This document shows, piece after piece, positions 24,743 through 34,000 of a stretch of DNA of 64,000 nt. How positions within the stretch are numbered: position 1 is the stretch's first letter; every line of letters starts with the position of its first letter. Origin of the DNA: JOPF133 sp052144935. Lineage in GTDB: Bacteria; Acidobacteriota; Terriglobia; Bryobacterales; Bryobacteraceae. The translations under genes and the position numbers were made by a program. The DNA lies in NCBI GenBank assembly GCA_052144935.1, contig JBKQPR010000119.1:1-64000 (forward strand), given 5' to 3'. Under the pieces are notes generated by a model, which saw nothing but the letters and a program-made list of their open reading frames with translations, searched no databases and was not told the origin of the DNA.

Positions 24743-25022
24743 GGCGGCAGCAGGATGGATGGCCGCGGCAGCAACGCCTCCAACTCAGCCCACCCAAGGC
24801 GCCTGTGCCGGCGGAAGTATCCACGGCTCCAGAGCATCCGCGGAAGGCCGCCGTCGTCGCGAGCGCCGTCGTCGATCTAGCGCGCGCGTAAGTTAGCAAT
24901 TCGTGCTGTAAGAACTGGAACTGCGGGGCGGCCCTGGTCGAGCGTGCGGTTGGCAGGCGAAAGCGCCTGCCCCACTATTGCCGAGACCCCTTGCGAAATG
25001 CAGAAACTCCAGTGGCCGTCCC
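24743..25022. repeat. Intergenic region with dispersed hairpin repeat
   Basis: Contains GGCAGGCGAAAGCGCCTGCCCCAC near 24953-24976, a diverged copy of the hairpin at 22384, followed by a segment (about 25000-25018) like 22636-22655. No gene seen. It separates two convergent genes. Confidence 0.6.
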
Positions 25023-26138
25023 TCAGGATGCGCGCGCCGCGGTAGCGGTTTCCCCCATGGTTCCGGCTTCGAGAAGCTCGCGAATGATGGTATTTTGAAC
25101 GGAGTTTGTTTCCAGGTAATCGACCCCTTCCACGGTCACCCCGTAATCCGAGTTCTCCTCGAAGCGAACGAAACCCTTGGCTTTCAGATACCACAACGTG
25201 AAGTTGAGATACTCCCGCGGGAAACCCATGCGCTGCTCCAGGTCCAGGACGGAAATACCGGGCTTCTGTTCATTGAGCCGGCGTCGGTGGTAAAGCAGCG
25301 AGAGAATGCCGAGACGGCGATTCTTCTCTCCATCGATGCCGTCTACAAATTCCTTGAGCTCGAAGATCGGCAGAGTATGGGTCTCAGCCCAGGTGTAGGT
25401 CCGGTCGTATTCCGCGCGCCTGCCGGGATCGGAGAGCACGTGGTAGGCCCTGCGCAGAAGCTGAAACCGCTCCGGATCGCCGGTTCTCGGATTGTCCGGA
25501 TGAAAGCGCGCCACCATGATGCGATAGACCCGGTGAATGGTCTCCGGGTCGGCGTTGCGGCTGATCTGCAGGACTTCGTAGTAGTCCGCGATCGAAGGCG
25601 GTTTAGGCTCGAAGTGTTCGTACGCGTGCCCCCGCTCTTGCTCTTGCTGCCGCTCTTCGGGACGCGGGCCGTGGGCAGAAGCCTCGTCTTTCGGTTCCCC
25701 GGCGGTTTCCCGGCGATCCTCCGGGCGATTCTCCACCCGATCGGCGTGGGGAGTCCCGCCAGTCCCCGTGCCGTTATGCGTCCCGTTTGAGACGAAGGGT
25801 TTCGTCTGGGGCGCGGCCTCCGGCGTCGACGCGGGTTCCGGCGCCGCGGCAGCTTCGGGCTCCTGTTCCGTCACCAACCCCGGCGCGCTTTGCGCCCCGT
25901 TCGGAAGCACCGGTTCCGCAGGGTCCATGACCTCGCAGAACAGCGCGACGGGCACCTCCTGCTGGTATTGGGCCGACCATCTGCCCAGGGCATTCTTCAT
26001 CCGTTGCCGGACACCACTGGTTCCCCCCGACGCTTCCATGCAAAAGGCCATATATCTTGCGCTTCCTGGATTCTGCTTGCTATGAGGATGCACCAGGATG
26101 ACGATGTTTGGAAAGTCCTGACTGTACCTAAGTGACAT
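25023..26138 (-). CDS. J-domain (DnaJ-like) protein
   Basis: A 371-residue protein. A J domain at about residues 182-245 (IADYYEVLQISRNADPETIH, the HPD motif in ARFHPDNPRTGDPE, YHVLSDPGRRAEYDRTY) would stimulate an Hsp70 ATPase. It follows a 90-residue Pro/Glu-rich disordered region and is followed by a winged-helix-like C-terminal domain (LDLEQRMGFPREYLNFTLWY, KGFVRFEENSDYGVTVEGVD). That C-terminal half looks like a DNA- or protein-binding domain, not a zinc finger. The exact start is uncertain: the first about 30 residues (to MAFCMEASGG) may not be translated. Not a canonical DnaJ or DjlA. Confidence 0.75.
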   Translation of the reverse strand: MSLRYSQDFPNIVILVHPHSKQNPGSARYMAFCMEASGGTSGVRQRMKNALGRWSAQYQQEVPVALFCEVMDPAEPVLPNGAQSAPGLVTEQEPEAAAAPEPASTPEAAPQTKPFVSNGTHNGTGTGGTPHADRVENRPEDRRETAGEPKDEASAHGPRPEERQQEQERGHAYEHFEPKPPSIADYYEVLQISRNADPETIHRVYRIMVARFHPDNPRTGDPERFQLLRRAYHVLSDPGRRAEYDRTYTWAETHTLPIFELKEFVDGIDGEKNRRLGILSLLYHRRRLNEQKPGISVLDLEQRMGFPREYLNFTLWYLKAKGFVRFEENSDYGVTVEGVDYLETNSVQNTIIRELLEAGTMGETATAARAS

Positions 26139-26289
26139 GCATTACTTTTCGCGCATTTCATCCCGTCGGGGTCAAACCAAGTAATAGTTGGCGGCGTAAA
26201 CGGCGTCAATGGCTGTAAAGGTAACAGTACCCGCGTGACTTCCGGGGAAGCATGGTCCAGTACAATTTCCGGTTTCCTCGCGTGCGCGT

Positions 26290-26422
26290 AGGCGAGTCCT
26301 GTTGGTGTCGTCGGGACGCGGCCCTTGCCCGCACCTTCGGATGTCTCTCGCAGGAAGACGCCGACGCGATGCTGAAAGCCATCGAGGAAGGTTGCGAGCA
26401 GATCGATGAACAGGGCTGGTAG
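26290..26422 (+). pseudogene. Antitoxin fragment (VapB-like)
   Basis: The reading frame ending at 26422 gives DAALARTFGCLSQEDADAML and EEGCEQIDEQGW, the C-terminus of an antitoxin that overlaps a PIN-domain toxin in the standard way. No intact N-terminal DNA-binding domain is visible upstream. Confidence 0.45.
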
Positions 26423-26769
26423 TGTCCTCCTGGACACCGGCGTGATCGTCGACTACATCCGCGGCGATGTTCGTTTGCGTCCGCAGTTCGCTGCCATTGC
26501 CTTTGTATGTGCCTTTGGTGGTGCTTGGCGAACTCCACTTTGGCGCTCAGCGAGCGCCGCGGCGCGACGATGCGCCCGCTCAGATTCGCGAATTCCCAAG
26601 AATCTCCACCTTGCTGCCGCCCGATGAGAACACCGCCGGGCAGTATGGCGACGTTAAAGCCGAACTCGCACGGATAGGCAGGCCCATCCCAGGGAATGAC
26701 ATCCGGATCGCGGCGCTGGCGGACGCGCGCTTCGCGATGGTCCCGCGCCTGAAAACGCCGGGGTGGTAG
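26406..26769 (+). pseudogene. PIN-domain (VapC-type) toxin, frameshifted
   Basis: An ATG at 26406 overlaps the antitoxin end and opens GSVLLDTGVIVDYIRGDVRL, the PIN beta-1 strand with its acidic residue. The reading moves to another frame near 26500: YVPLVVLGELHFGAQRA, then ENTAGQYGDVKAELARIGRP and IPGNDIRIAALADARFAMV. The last contains the conserved N-D-I-x-I-A-A. The C-terminal RD-x-HF motif is absent. One frameshift and a rewritten C-terminus make it non-functional. Confidence 0.65.
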
Positions 26770-26818
26770 CGGATTCCGGGGGAGGCCGATCCGCTCACAC
26801 CGCGCACGCAGAGTCCGC

Positions 26819-28105
26819 TCACACCACGCAAGCCGAGTCCACCGCCGGCGCCGGTATGCGCGCCGCCGCTTCCTTTTTATCCAGGAACTCGCCTAGCGAG
26901 ATTGGCACGGCCACTTTAAGCATCAGGGTGAAGAGCAGGAATCCCACCGCGAAGATGCCGGCGGCGACGCGCAGCTCGGTGACGGTCGGGTAATATTCGT
27001 AGATCTCGCCGAGCGTGTCGGGGGTCAGGCCCGGGATGATCAGCCCCATGCCCTTCTCGATGTACACGCCGGCGTAGGTGGCCAGGCAGCCGATGTTCAG
27101 GGTCAGGAAATTACGGCGCGTGGCCGGGGAGATGAACAATCCGAACGCGAGCAGGTTCAGCGCCACCGCGCTCCAGGCGTAGGGGACCAGGGTGTGGTGT
27201 CCGCCCACGCCGAAATACCAGTAGCGCGTGAACAGCAGGTGCTGGGTATTGGAGTAGAATTCCTTGAAGGCTTCGGCGCCGTGCAGGAACAGGTTCAGGA
27301 ACATGGCGTAGGCCATCAGCTCGGCGATCTTCTGGATGGCGGCGTCCTGGATCTCGAAGCGCGTGAAGCGGCGCAGCACCTGCAGCACGATCAGCAGAAT
27401 CGCCGGGCCGGAGCAGAAGGCCGAGGCCAGGAACTGCGGCGCCAGGATCGAGCTGTTCCAGTAGGGGCGCGCGGCCAAGCCGTTGTACAGGAACGCGGTC
27501 ACCGTGTGGATGCCCACCGCCATGGGGATGGAGAGCAGCACCAGCGGGACCACCAGGCGGCGGATGTAGTGCTTGCCGTGAAAGGCGCGGTACAGAATGT
27601 GCGTGGCCACCGAAAAATTCAGCAGGAAGTACAGGTTCAGCACGACCACGTCCCAGGCCAGGACGCTGCTCGGGAAGTTCAGAAATCCGAAGGGCGGAAT
27701 CAGGTGCCAGTAGCGGTCGGGGCGGCCGATATCCACCACCACGAACAGCAGGCACATGGTGATGGCGCTGATGGCCAACAGCTCGCCGTAGATGACGATC
27801 TCGCGGATGGGCTTCCAGTTGTAGATGTAGGCCGGGATCACCAGGATCACGGCGGCCGCCGCCACTCCCACCAGGAACGTAAAATTGCCGATGTAAAAAC
27901 CCCAGCTCACCTGGTCGCGCATGGCCGTGATCCCCAGGCCCGTTTGCACCTGCCGGGAATAGGCCAGCGCGCCGGAGACGATCAGGACGCCGAGAAACGC
28001 CAGCCAGGTCCAATACATCCGGTTGCCGCGGAGGATCAGGTTCAGGCTGCCGCGCGTGAACCCGCTGAACAGGCGGATGCTGCTGACTGCACTCTCAGGT
28101 TGCAT
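26819..28105 (-). CDS. NrfD/DsrP-type quinone-interacting membrane subunit
   Basis: A 428-residue integral membrane protein with about nine to ten helices. Segments typical of NrfD/DsrP/HmcC are SWGFYIGNFTFLVGVAAAAV, FVVVDIGRPDRYWHLIPP (the conserved D-x-GRP-x-R), SSVLAWDVVVLNLYFLLN and MAVGIHTVTAFLYNGLAARP. It would exchange electrons with menaquinone and pass them to the Fe-S subunit encoded just upstream, with which it overlaps by 11 bases. The C-terminus ends APAVDSACVV. The nearest complex types are DsrMKJOP, Hmc and alternative complex III; the catalytic partner is not in the window. Confidence 0.88.
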   Translation of the reverse strand: MQPESAVSSIRLFSGFTRGSLNLILRGNRMYWTWLAFLGVLIVSGALAYSRQVQTGLGITAMRDQVSWGFYIGNFTFLVGVAAAAVILVIPAYIYNWKPIREIVIYGELLAISAITMCLLFVVVDIGRPDRYWHLIPPFGFLNFPSSVLAWDVVVLNLYFLLNFSVATHILYRAFHGKHYIRRLVVPLVLLSIPMAVGIHTVTAFLYNGLAARPYWNSSILAPQFLASAFCSGPAILLIVLQVLRRFTRFEIQDAAIQKIAELMAYAMFLNLFLHGAEAFKEFYSNTQHLLFTRYWYFGVGGHHTLVPYAWSAVALNLLAFGLFISPATRRNFLTLNIGCLATYAGVYIEKGMGLIIPGLTPDTLGEIYEYYPTVTELRVAAGIFAVGFLLFTLMLKVAVPISLGEFLDKKEAAARIPAPAVDSACVV

Positions 28106-29051
28106 AGAAGTAGAAGAACCTCGGGACGGTGTTCAATTCCTCTTTCAGCACGAGCACGCGTTTGTGCTCGATGATGTAGCGGATCTCGCTATTGGCATCC
28201 AGGATGTTGCCGAACTTGCGCGCGCCCACCGGGCAGACTTCCACGCAGGCGGGGTAGCGGCCTTCGCGCGAGCGCTGGATACAGAAGGTACACTTCTCGA
28301 CCACGCCCTTGGGCCGCGGGCGGTTGCCGAGGTAGTGGGTGTTGGGATTGATCTCGTTTTCGGGAATCGCGGGCGTTTTCCAGTTGAAGTGGCGCGCGCC
28401 GTAGGGGCAGGCAGCCATGCAGTAGCGGCAGCCGATGCACCAGTCGTAATCGATCACCACGATGCCGTCCTTCTCGGCCCAGGTGGCGCCCGTGGGGCAG
28501 ACCTTGACGCAGGGCGGATTCTCGCACTGCTGGCAGCTTATAGGGACGTAGAAGTGGCCTTCTTCGGGGACTTCGGCCGGATGGTAGTAGGGGTCGGCGT
28601 GGGTGAAGTCGACGCCCTTTTCCTTCTCCATGGAGAAGACCCGGATCCAGTGGATCTGCGGGTCGCGCGACTGGTTGTTTTCGGCGACGCAGGCGTACAC
28701 GCAGCGGCGGCAGCCGATGCAGCGGGAGATATCCAGTGCGTAGGCGAAATGCACGCCGGGAATCGGTCCCTTATCGGAGACCTTGATTTCTTTGCCGAAC
28801 TGTTCCTTGTAGCGGCGCTCCATTTCCGCAATGGAGGTTTTCAGCTTGTCCTTGGGGACTTCATAGAGCCGCTTGGGACCGCAGGCGGTGAGCACCATGC
28901 CCGCGAAGGCAGCCGTGGCGCTGGCGGTGAACATGCGCCGCGACAGCTCCTGAGGAACTCCCGGCGGCCGGCCCTCGCGAAGATGAGGCTTCCGGTCCTG
29001 GTTATGGTCCGCGGGCTGCCCCGCGGTCAGCGGATTTTCGGGGTGGTTCAT
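28095..29051 (-). CDS. Four-cluster ferredoxin subunit, Tat-exported (DsrO-like)
   Basis: A 318-residue protein with a Tat leader (ELSRRMFTASATAAFAGMVL). Four [4Fe-4S] sites can be traced: CIGCRRCVYAC, CQQCENPPCVKVC, CIGCRYCMAAC and CTFC with CVEVC. This is the DsrO/HybA/PhsB fold that wires a periplasmic cytochrome to an NrfD membrane subunit. The ATG at 29051 overlaps the cytochrome stop as ATGA; the frame is open 90 codons further upstream but that part is an out-of-frame shadow of the cytochrome. The C-terminus (TVPRFFYFYAT) overlaps the NrfD start. Confidence 0.9.
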   Translation of the reverse strand: MNHPENPLTAGQPADHNQDRKPHLREGRPPGVPQELSRRMFTASATAAFAGMVLTACGPKRLYEVPKDKLKTSIAEMERRYKEQFGKEIKVSDKGPIPGVHFAYALDISRCIGCRRCVYACVAENNQSRDPQIHWIRVFSMEKEKGVDFTHADPYYHPAEVPEEGHFYVPISCQQCENPPCVKVCPTGATWAEKDGIVVIDYDWCIGCRYCMAACPYGARHFNWKTPAIPENEINPNTHYLGNRPRPKGVVEKCTFCIQRSREGRYPACVEVCPVGARKFGNILDANSEIRYIIEHKRVLVLKEELNTVPRFFYFYAT

Positions 29052-29809
29052 TTCATGCTCCGGGTGGGGCGTTGCGGTGCGGGCTTGGGGGCCAGGGCTT
29101 TGAAGCGCGGCTGGTGCGGGCTGTGGCAGTGCACGCACAACAGGTAGGCTTTGGCGCCGTTCCAGTTGCCGGTGCGGCGCCCGTGGACGCCGGCCTGCCA
29201 GTCGCGGTATTTTTCGCCGTGGCACTGGCCGCAGAGGCGGTAGGATTCCTCGAACGGAACGCGCTCGCCGCTGGCCAGGTGCAGGACGTCGCGGTTGGTG
29301 GCGTCGTGGCAATCCAGGCACCAGCGGTGGGTTTCGTCATGCTTGAGGACGATGTCGGTGTGCATGGCGGTGAGCTCGCGGCGGGTGCGGTCGACGGGCA
29401 TTCCGGCGTGGCAGTTGGTGCAGGGAAAGATGCCGTCGGAGAAAGGCGGGGGCGGGACTTCGAGGCGTTCCGACGGGCTGGGGGCCGGCGGTGTTTTGGG
29501 CGCGTCCGCCGCTGGCAGAGTCCACACAGACAGCAGCAAAAACAGGAGGCTGGTACTTTTCAGGCGCCTCTTCGGGCGGCGTTTTTGAGCTTGCCGCGAA
29601 TCTTCGCAGTCGGCCAGCGCCGGCTGAAAGCCGGCGGGGCCCAGTGGGCACCCCAGGATTGTTTTGGAATGCGCCGCGGCGGCTCGCACCGCAGCCGCGC
29701 AACGATAGGACTGAAACCAAGGGACTTCATCCTGTGTTTTCAAGGCTGGCTGCCCCACTTGCGGCCGGGCCCACTCGGTGCCTGGCCGGGGGCCAGGGGA
29801 ACTACGCAC
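29048..29809 (-). CDS. Tetraheme c-type cytochrome (DsrJ/c3-like)
   Basis: Periplasmic electron carrier with four CxxCH heme sites: CTNCH, CLDCH, CGQCH and CVHCH, in the last 130 residues. The export signal is SLLFLLLSVWTLPAADA, but in the open frame it lies 85 residues from the N-terminus. The preceding part (ILGCPLGPAGFQPALA) is a translated dispersed repeat (29590-29760). The frame opens with a GTG at 29809 overlapping the cNMP-binding gene by eight bases. A CTG near 29563 with an adjacent AAGAGG would give a normal signal peptide. The true start is therefore uncertain, and the repeat may have displaced the original one. Confidence 0.8.
   Translation of the reverse strand: MRSSPGPRPGTEWARPQVGQPALKTQDEVPWFQSYRCAAAVRAAAAHSKTILGCPLGPAGFQPALADCEDSRQAQKRRPKRRLKSTSLLFLLLSVWTLPAADAPKTPPAPSPSERLEVPPPPFSDGIFPCTNCHAGMPVDRTRRELTAMHTDIVLKHDETHRWCLDCHDATNRDVLHLASGERVPFEESYRLCGQCHGEKYRDWQAGVHGRRTGNWNGAKAYLLCVHCHSPHQPRFKALAPKPAPQRPTRSMK
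29590..29760. repeat. Dispersed repeat inserted at the 5' end of the cytochrome gene
   Basis: The core 29615-29661 (GCGCCGGCTGAAAGCCGGCG hairpin, then CCCAGTGGGCACCCCAGGATTG) matches 22561-22607 closely. Flanking GGCGCCTCTTCGGGCGGC (about 29563-29580) resembles 22515-22545. In the minus frame it reads LGCPLGPAGFQPALA at both loci. Confidence 0.8.
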
Positions 29810-30266
29810 AACGCATCTCCACCATGCGTTGAATTTCGCGGAGCCACATGGCCTGGAAGAGCTGCAGGCGCTGCCCGATGATGCTGGAGAGATTCAGCGA
29901 GACGGCGTAACCCGTGTCGGGATGGGCGGCCAGGTACGCGCTCAGCGCTTCGCGGGGCAGCGCAATCACTTCGGTTTCGAACTGCGCCGCCGCGGTGAGC
30001 GTGAAGCGGTGGGGAGGGATCAGGGCCGACCATCCGACGGTCTGTCCCGAAGTGCGTTCTTCGACCAGGACGTCCTCTTCGCGGCTGCGCACCTGCATGG
30101 GAAGGGTGAGGCGGAGGCGGCCACGGGCCACCAGGTAAAGGCTGTCGGCGGCATCGCCCAGGTGGAACAGTTCCGCGCCGGCGGGCAGCAGGATGCGTTT
30201 GCCGAGCGCCAGCACGCGCTCGGCTTCGGCGGCCGGCAGTCCTTTTAAGAGATCGGCTTCGATCAT
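29802..30266 (-). CDS. Cyclic-nucleotide-binding domain protein without DNA-binding domain
   Basis: A 154-residue protein made of one cNMP-binding (CRP N-terminal-like) beta-roll: LPAGAELFHLGDAADSLYLV, RGRLRLTLPMQV, the SGQTVGWSALIPPHRFTLTA segment in the phosphate-binding-cassette position, and AALSAYLAAHPDTGYAV-type helices. There is no helix-turn-helix after the C-helix, so it cannot be a CRP-type regulator by itself. It is one base from the upstream small membrane protein and overlaps the cytochrome frame, so it belongs to the respiratory operon. A role as a ligand- or redox-dependent regulatory subunit is inferred. Confidence 0.83.
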   Translation of the reverse strand: MIEADLLKGLPAAEAERVLALGKRILLPAGAELFHLGDAADSLYLVARGRLRLTLPMQVRSREEDVLVEERTSGQTVGWSALIPPHRFTLTAAAQFETEVIALPREALSAYLAAHPDTGYAVSLNLSSIIGQRLQLFQAMWLREIQRMVEMRCA

Positions 30267-30267
30267 G

Positions 30268-30603
30268 TCAGTTCACCAGCGTGGAGACGGTTCTGCTGTG
30301 CAGCAGGGTGGCGTTGGGGGATTCCAGAAAGCATTCGGCGGCCGCCTGCTCCAGGCGGACGTGGTTTTCGATCTGCAAGAGCAACGCTTCGATCGGAACG
30401 CGGTTGTAGTCGATTACGGGACGGGCCGGCGCACCGGCGAAGAATCGCGCGTTGGCGGTGGCGGCCTTCACCACTACCTTTTCCTTTGCCGCGGCTGCCG
30501 CGGCAGCCACGACGGGCTCTTCGCGCGTCGCGGCGCCGAAGGCCAGGCAAGTCACCGCCAGCCCAAACATGCTAATCACTGCGCCCATCAGCAACATTTC
30601 CAT
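30268..30603 (-). CDS. Small single-helix membrane protein
   Basis: A 111-residue protein with one N-terminal helix (LLMGAVISMFGLAVTCLAFG), an Ala/Lys-rich linker and a soluble tail (DYNRVPIEALLLQIENHVRL). No family recognised. A good AAGGAG site precedes the ATG, and the stop is one base from the cNMP-binding gene, so it heads the operon. It could anchor or assemble the complex. Confidence 0.65.
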   Translation of the reverse strand: MEMLLMGAVISMFGLAVTCLAFGAATREEPVVAAAAAAAKEKVVVKAATANARFFAGAPARPVIDYNRVPIEALLLQIENHVRLEQAAAECFLESPNATLLHSRTVSTLVN

Positions 30604-30718
30604 GTGCCAATCTCCTTTTCGAGGTCAGCAAAGGTGCACGCCGGCTGCCAACGCCTAAGTGCTTGAGACTGCAACGGCGGCCCGCGGACTACTGACAAAG
30701 TGTCACTGACAGGGCGTC

Positions 30719-30812
30719 AGCGGTGCCGTCCACGGTGCCGTCCACGGTGCCGTCCACGGTGCCGTCCACGGTGCCATCCATGGTGCCGTCCACGGTGTCA
30801 TACACGGCGCCG
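30719..30812. repeat. 12-bp minisatellite GGTGCCGTCCAC
   Basis: About eight tandem copies of GGTGCCGTCCAC, the first five or so nearly perfect, the later ones diverging (CCATCCAT, TCATACAC). It lies between the divergent respiratory operon and the Oar-like gene. Confidence 0.9.
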
Positions 30813-30941
30813 CGGCAGGGCCCTGCCATCCCCGGCGGCCGGGACATCTCCGAATTCGCCTATCGATATTCATCATCGCCGCTGCTCTCCGGCCGCCGCT
30901 TCCAGCGAAGCCACCGCTTCCCAATTAGGCGTTTGAGAGTA

Positions 30942-30985
30942 TATAATCCTTAGCAACTCCTCCTCGGGGCAACTCCTCCTCGGGG
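30942..30985 (+). promoter_or_regulatory. Possible promoter and 16-bp direct repeat upstream of the Oar-like gene
   Basis: A perfect -10 TATAAT at 30942-30947 with no good -35 is followed by two copies of GCAACTCCTCCTCGGG (30953-30985). The gene start is at 31100 with a GGGAGG site. Promoter use is a guess based on the -10 alone. Confidence 0.4.
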
Positions 30986-31099
30986 CGGTGGGAGGCAGTT
31001 CATGCGTTTTGGAATTGCCGATGGGGGAAGGGGACGTGAGTTCCGTGGGAACTCGAGGTTGGCTTATGTCCGCGCGCCCGGCGCGCTGGGAGGCGTTTT

Positions 31100-34000
31100 A
31101 TGGTCTACCGGTTCATACGAAGCCTTGCCGGTTTGTTGCTGTGCGTCTTAATGACCGCGGGCGTGGCTGTTTTGCACGCGCAAGTGACGGCTACCATTCT
31201 TGGAATTGCCAAAGATAGTTCGGGGGCGTTCATGCCCCACGTCAAGGTTACCGCGACCAACACGGAAACCAATCTGGTTCAGGAGAATTACACCGACGCC
31301 CTGGGCGAGTATCGCATCATGGCTCTCCCCGTGGGCCGTTACAAGGTGGAAGCCGAGCTGGCGGGCTTCCAGAAATTCGTCGCCGAGGATGTCGTCCTGA
31401 CGGTCGACGAACAGCACCGCGTCGACCTCACCATGCAGTTGGGCAGCTTGCAGCAGGAGATCCAGGTGGAGGCCGACGCGGTCCAGGTGGAAACCACCGC
31501 TACCCAATTAGGCAACGTCATTAACGACAAGGCCATGGTCGCGCTGCCCCTTAACGGCCGGAGCTATATCGACCTGTTCTCGATCCAGGCCGGCGTCGCG
31601 CCGCAGTCGTCCTCCACCGGCAACATCTCCGTCAACGGCCAGCGCGTGTCCTCGAATGCCTTCCTGGTCAATGGCGGGGATGTCAGCGAGGGGGTCAATT
31701 TCGGCACTTCCATCATCCCCAACCTGGATTCCATCGCGGAGTTCCGCCTGGTGACCAACAGCTTCGATCCCGAGTATGGCCGGTTCAGCGGCGCCATCAT
31801 GAACGCCATCACCAAGTCCGGAACCAACGGTCTGCATGGCTCCGCCTTCGACTTCCTGCGCAACAGCGACATGGATTCCCGCAGCTTCTTCAATACATCC
31901 GTAGCCGAGCTGAAACGCAACCAGTTCGGCTATGCGGTTGGCGGTCCGGCGCTCAAGAACCGGCTGTTCTGGTTCACCGATTTCCAGGGCACGCCCGTGA
32001 TCCAGGGATCCTCCAGCAGCTTGGCGGTGCTGCCCAGCGTGGCCCAGAGGAGCGGGGTCTTCGACCCGAACGATTTGAACGGCTCGGTCAGCGGCCCTTA
32101 CTGGGCATCGCTCCTGAGCCAGCGTCTGGGCTACACCGTTACCAACAATGAAGATTACAGCTCGCCGGCCTGCGTCACCTCAGCCGAGTGCGTCTTTCCC
32201 AACGGCGTGATCCCGGCCAAGGCCATGTCGCCCATCGCCGTGAACATGCTCCAGAAATACGTGCCGCTGCCGAACCAGGGGACCACCGGGTACCTGCTGC
32301 CGAGCGTGATCACCAAGAGCGGCGACAACCGGACCGGACAACGCGTCGACTTCAACAACAAGAAAACCGGCAACTGGTCGGGTTACTACCACTTCGATGA
32401 CGGCACGTCCACCATCCCGGGAACCTTCGGCGCCGCCTACGGCAACTTCGGCCAGGGCAACTATACGCGGGCCCAGCAGGGTGTGCTCACCAACACCCGC
32501 GTCCTCGGGCCCTCGACCGTGAACGAGTTCCGTCTGGATTACACGCGCAACGCGGCGCACGCCGACGTGCCCACCGATCAGCCGGTCTCTTTGTCGAGCC
32601 TGGGCTTCGTAACCGGAGCGAACACGCTGGGCATCGTCAGTTCCACGCCCTACGATTCGGTGCCGAACATGGGACTGGTGAACTTCAGCTTCGGCCGCAA
32701 CGCCCAGCAAAACCAGGGCAAATATGAGAACACCTACCACATTGGCGACGGCCTTTCCAAAACCGTAGGATCGCATGCCTTCAAGTTCGGCGGCAGCTTC
32801 CTCTATATGCAAGTCAATGAGCGCAACGTGTACGCGCCCAGCGGCAGCTTCAGCTTCGACGGCTCGGAGACCGGCAGCGACATCGCCGATTTCCTGCTGG
32901 GCGCTCCCGCCAGCTACACGCAGGCTTCCTTCCAGCTTTTGGACTCCCGCACCAAGTACGGCTCGGTTTACGCCCAGGATTCCTGGCGCATCAAACCCAA
33001 CCTGACGATTAACTATGGCGTGCGCTGGGAAGCCAGCATGCCGTGGTATGACACGCAGAACAAGATCGAGACCATCGTTCCCGGCCAGCAGTCCACGGTA
33101 TTTCCGGGCGCGCCTCCGGGATGGGTCTTCCCAGGCGACAAAGGCATTCCCACCACGCTGGCGCCAACCAGGTGGGGCGATTTCTCTCCGCGCTTAGGGA
33201 TTGCCTGGTCGCCCGATAATACCAGCGGCATCTTGCGCACGCTGTTCGGAGGCCCCGGCAAAACCAGCATCCGCGCCGCCACCGGCATGTTCTACACCGC
33301 CATCCAGGATGCCGGCCTCTTCGAAGAAGTCGCCGACGCTCCCTACGGCTTGTACTGGGAGCAGATCTCGCCGCCCCTGCTCGATCAGCCGTTCCTGACG
33401 CGAGCGGATGGCAGTTCCCAGACACAGCGCTTCCCCTTCATCCTGCCGGTGCCCGGTTCCGCGGCGGTGAAGAACATCAATTGGTCGGAGTTCTACCCGA
33501 TTGCGAGTTCTCCGGGTTACAAGACGGACAACGTACTACCGTATGCGGAGCACCTCAACTTCTCCCTGCAGCGCCAGATCACCGGCGCCACAGTGCTGAC
33601 CCTGGCCTATGTGGGAACCGAAGGGCACCATCTGTTCTCGCACTACGAGGCCAATCCCGGCAATGCCGCCCTGTGCCTTAGCCTGCGCGGCTCCGGCGTG
33701 CTAAAGGGCACTACCCAGTGCGGCCGCAACCTGGAGGATTCCACCTTCACGCTGCCCAACGGAACCCAGCTTGTCGGAACGCGCAGCCCGTTGGGATCGG
33801 TTTACTACAGCGAAGACAGCTACCTGGCGACGCAAGCCGATTCGAATTACAACTCCTTCCAGGCTACCCTGGAACGGCGCGCCCGCAACATGACCTTCCT
33901 GGCGGCCTACACCTTCAGCAAGGCCATTGACGACGCCTCTACCTACGGCGCCTACCTGGATTTCTACAACTTCCGGGACGGCCGCGGGCTCTCCACATAC

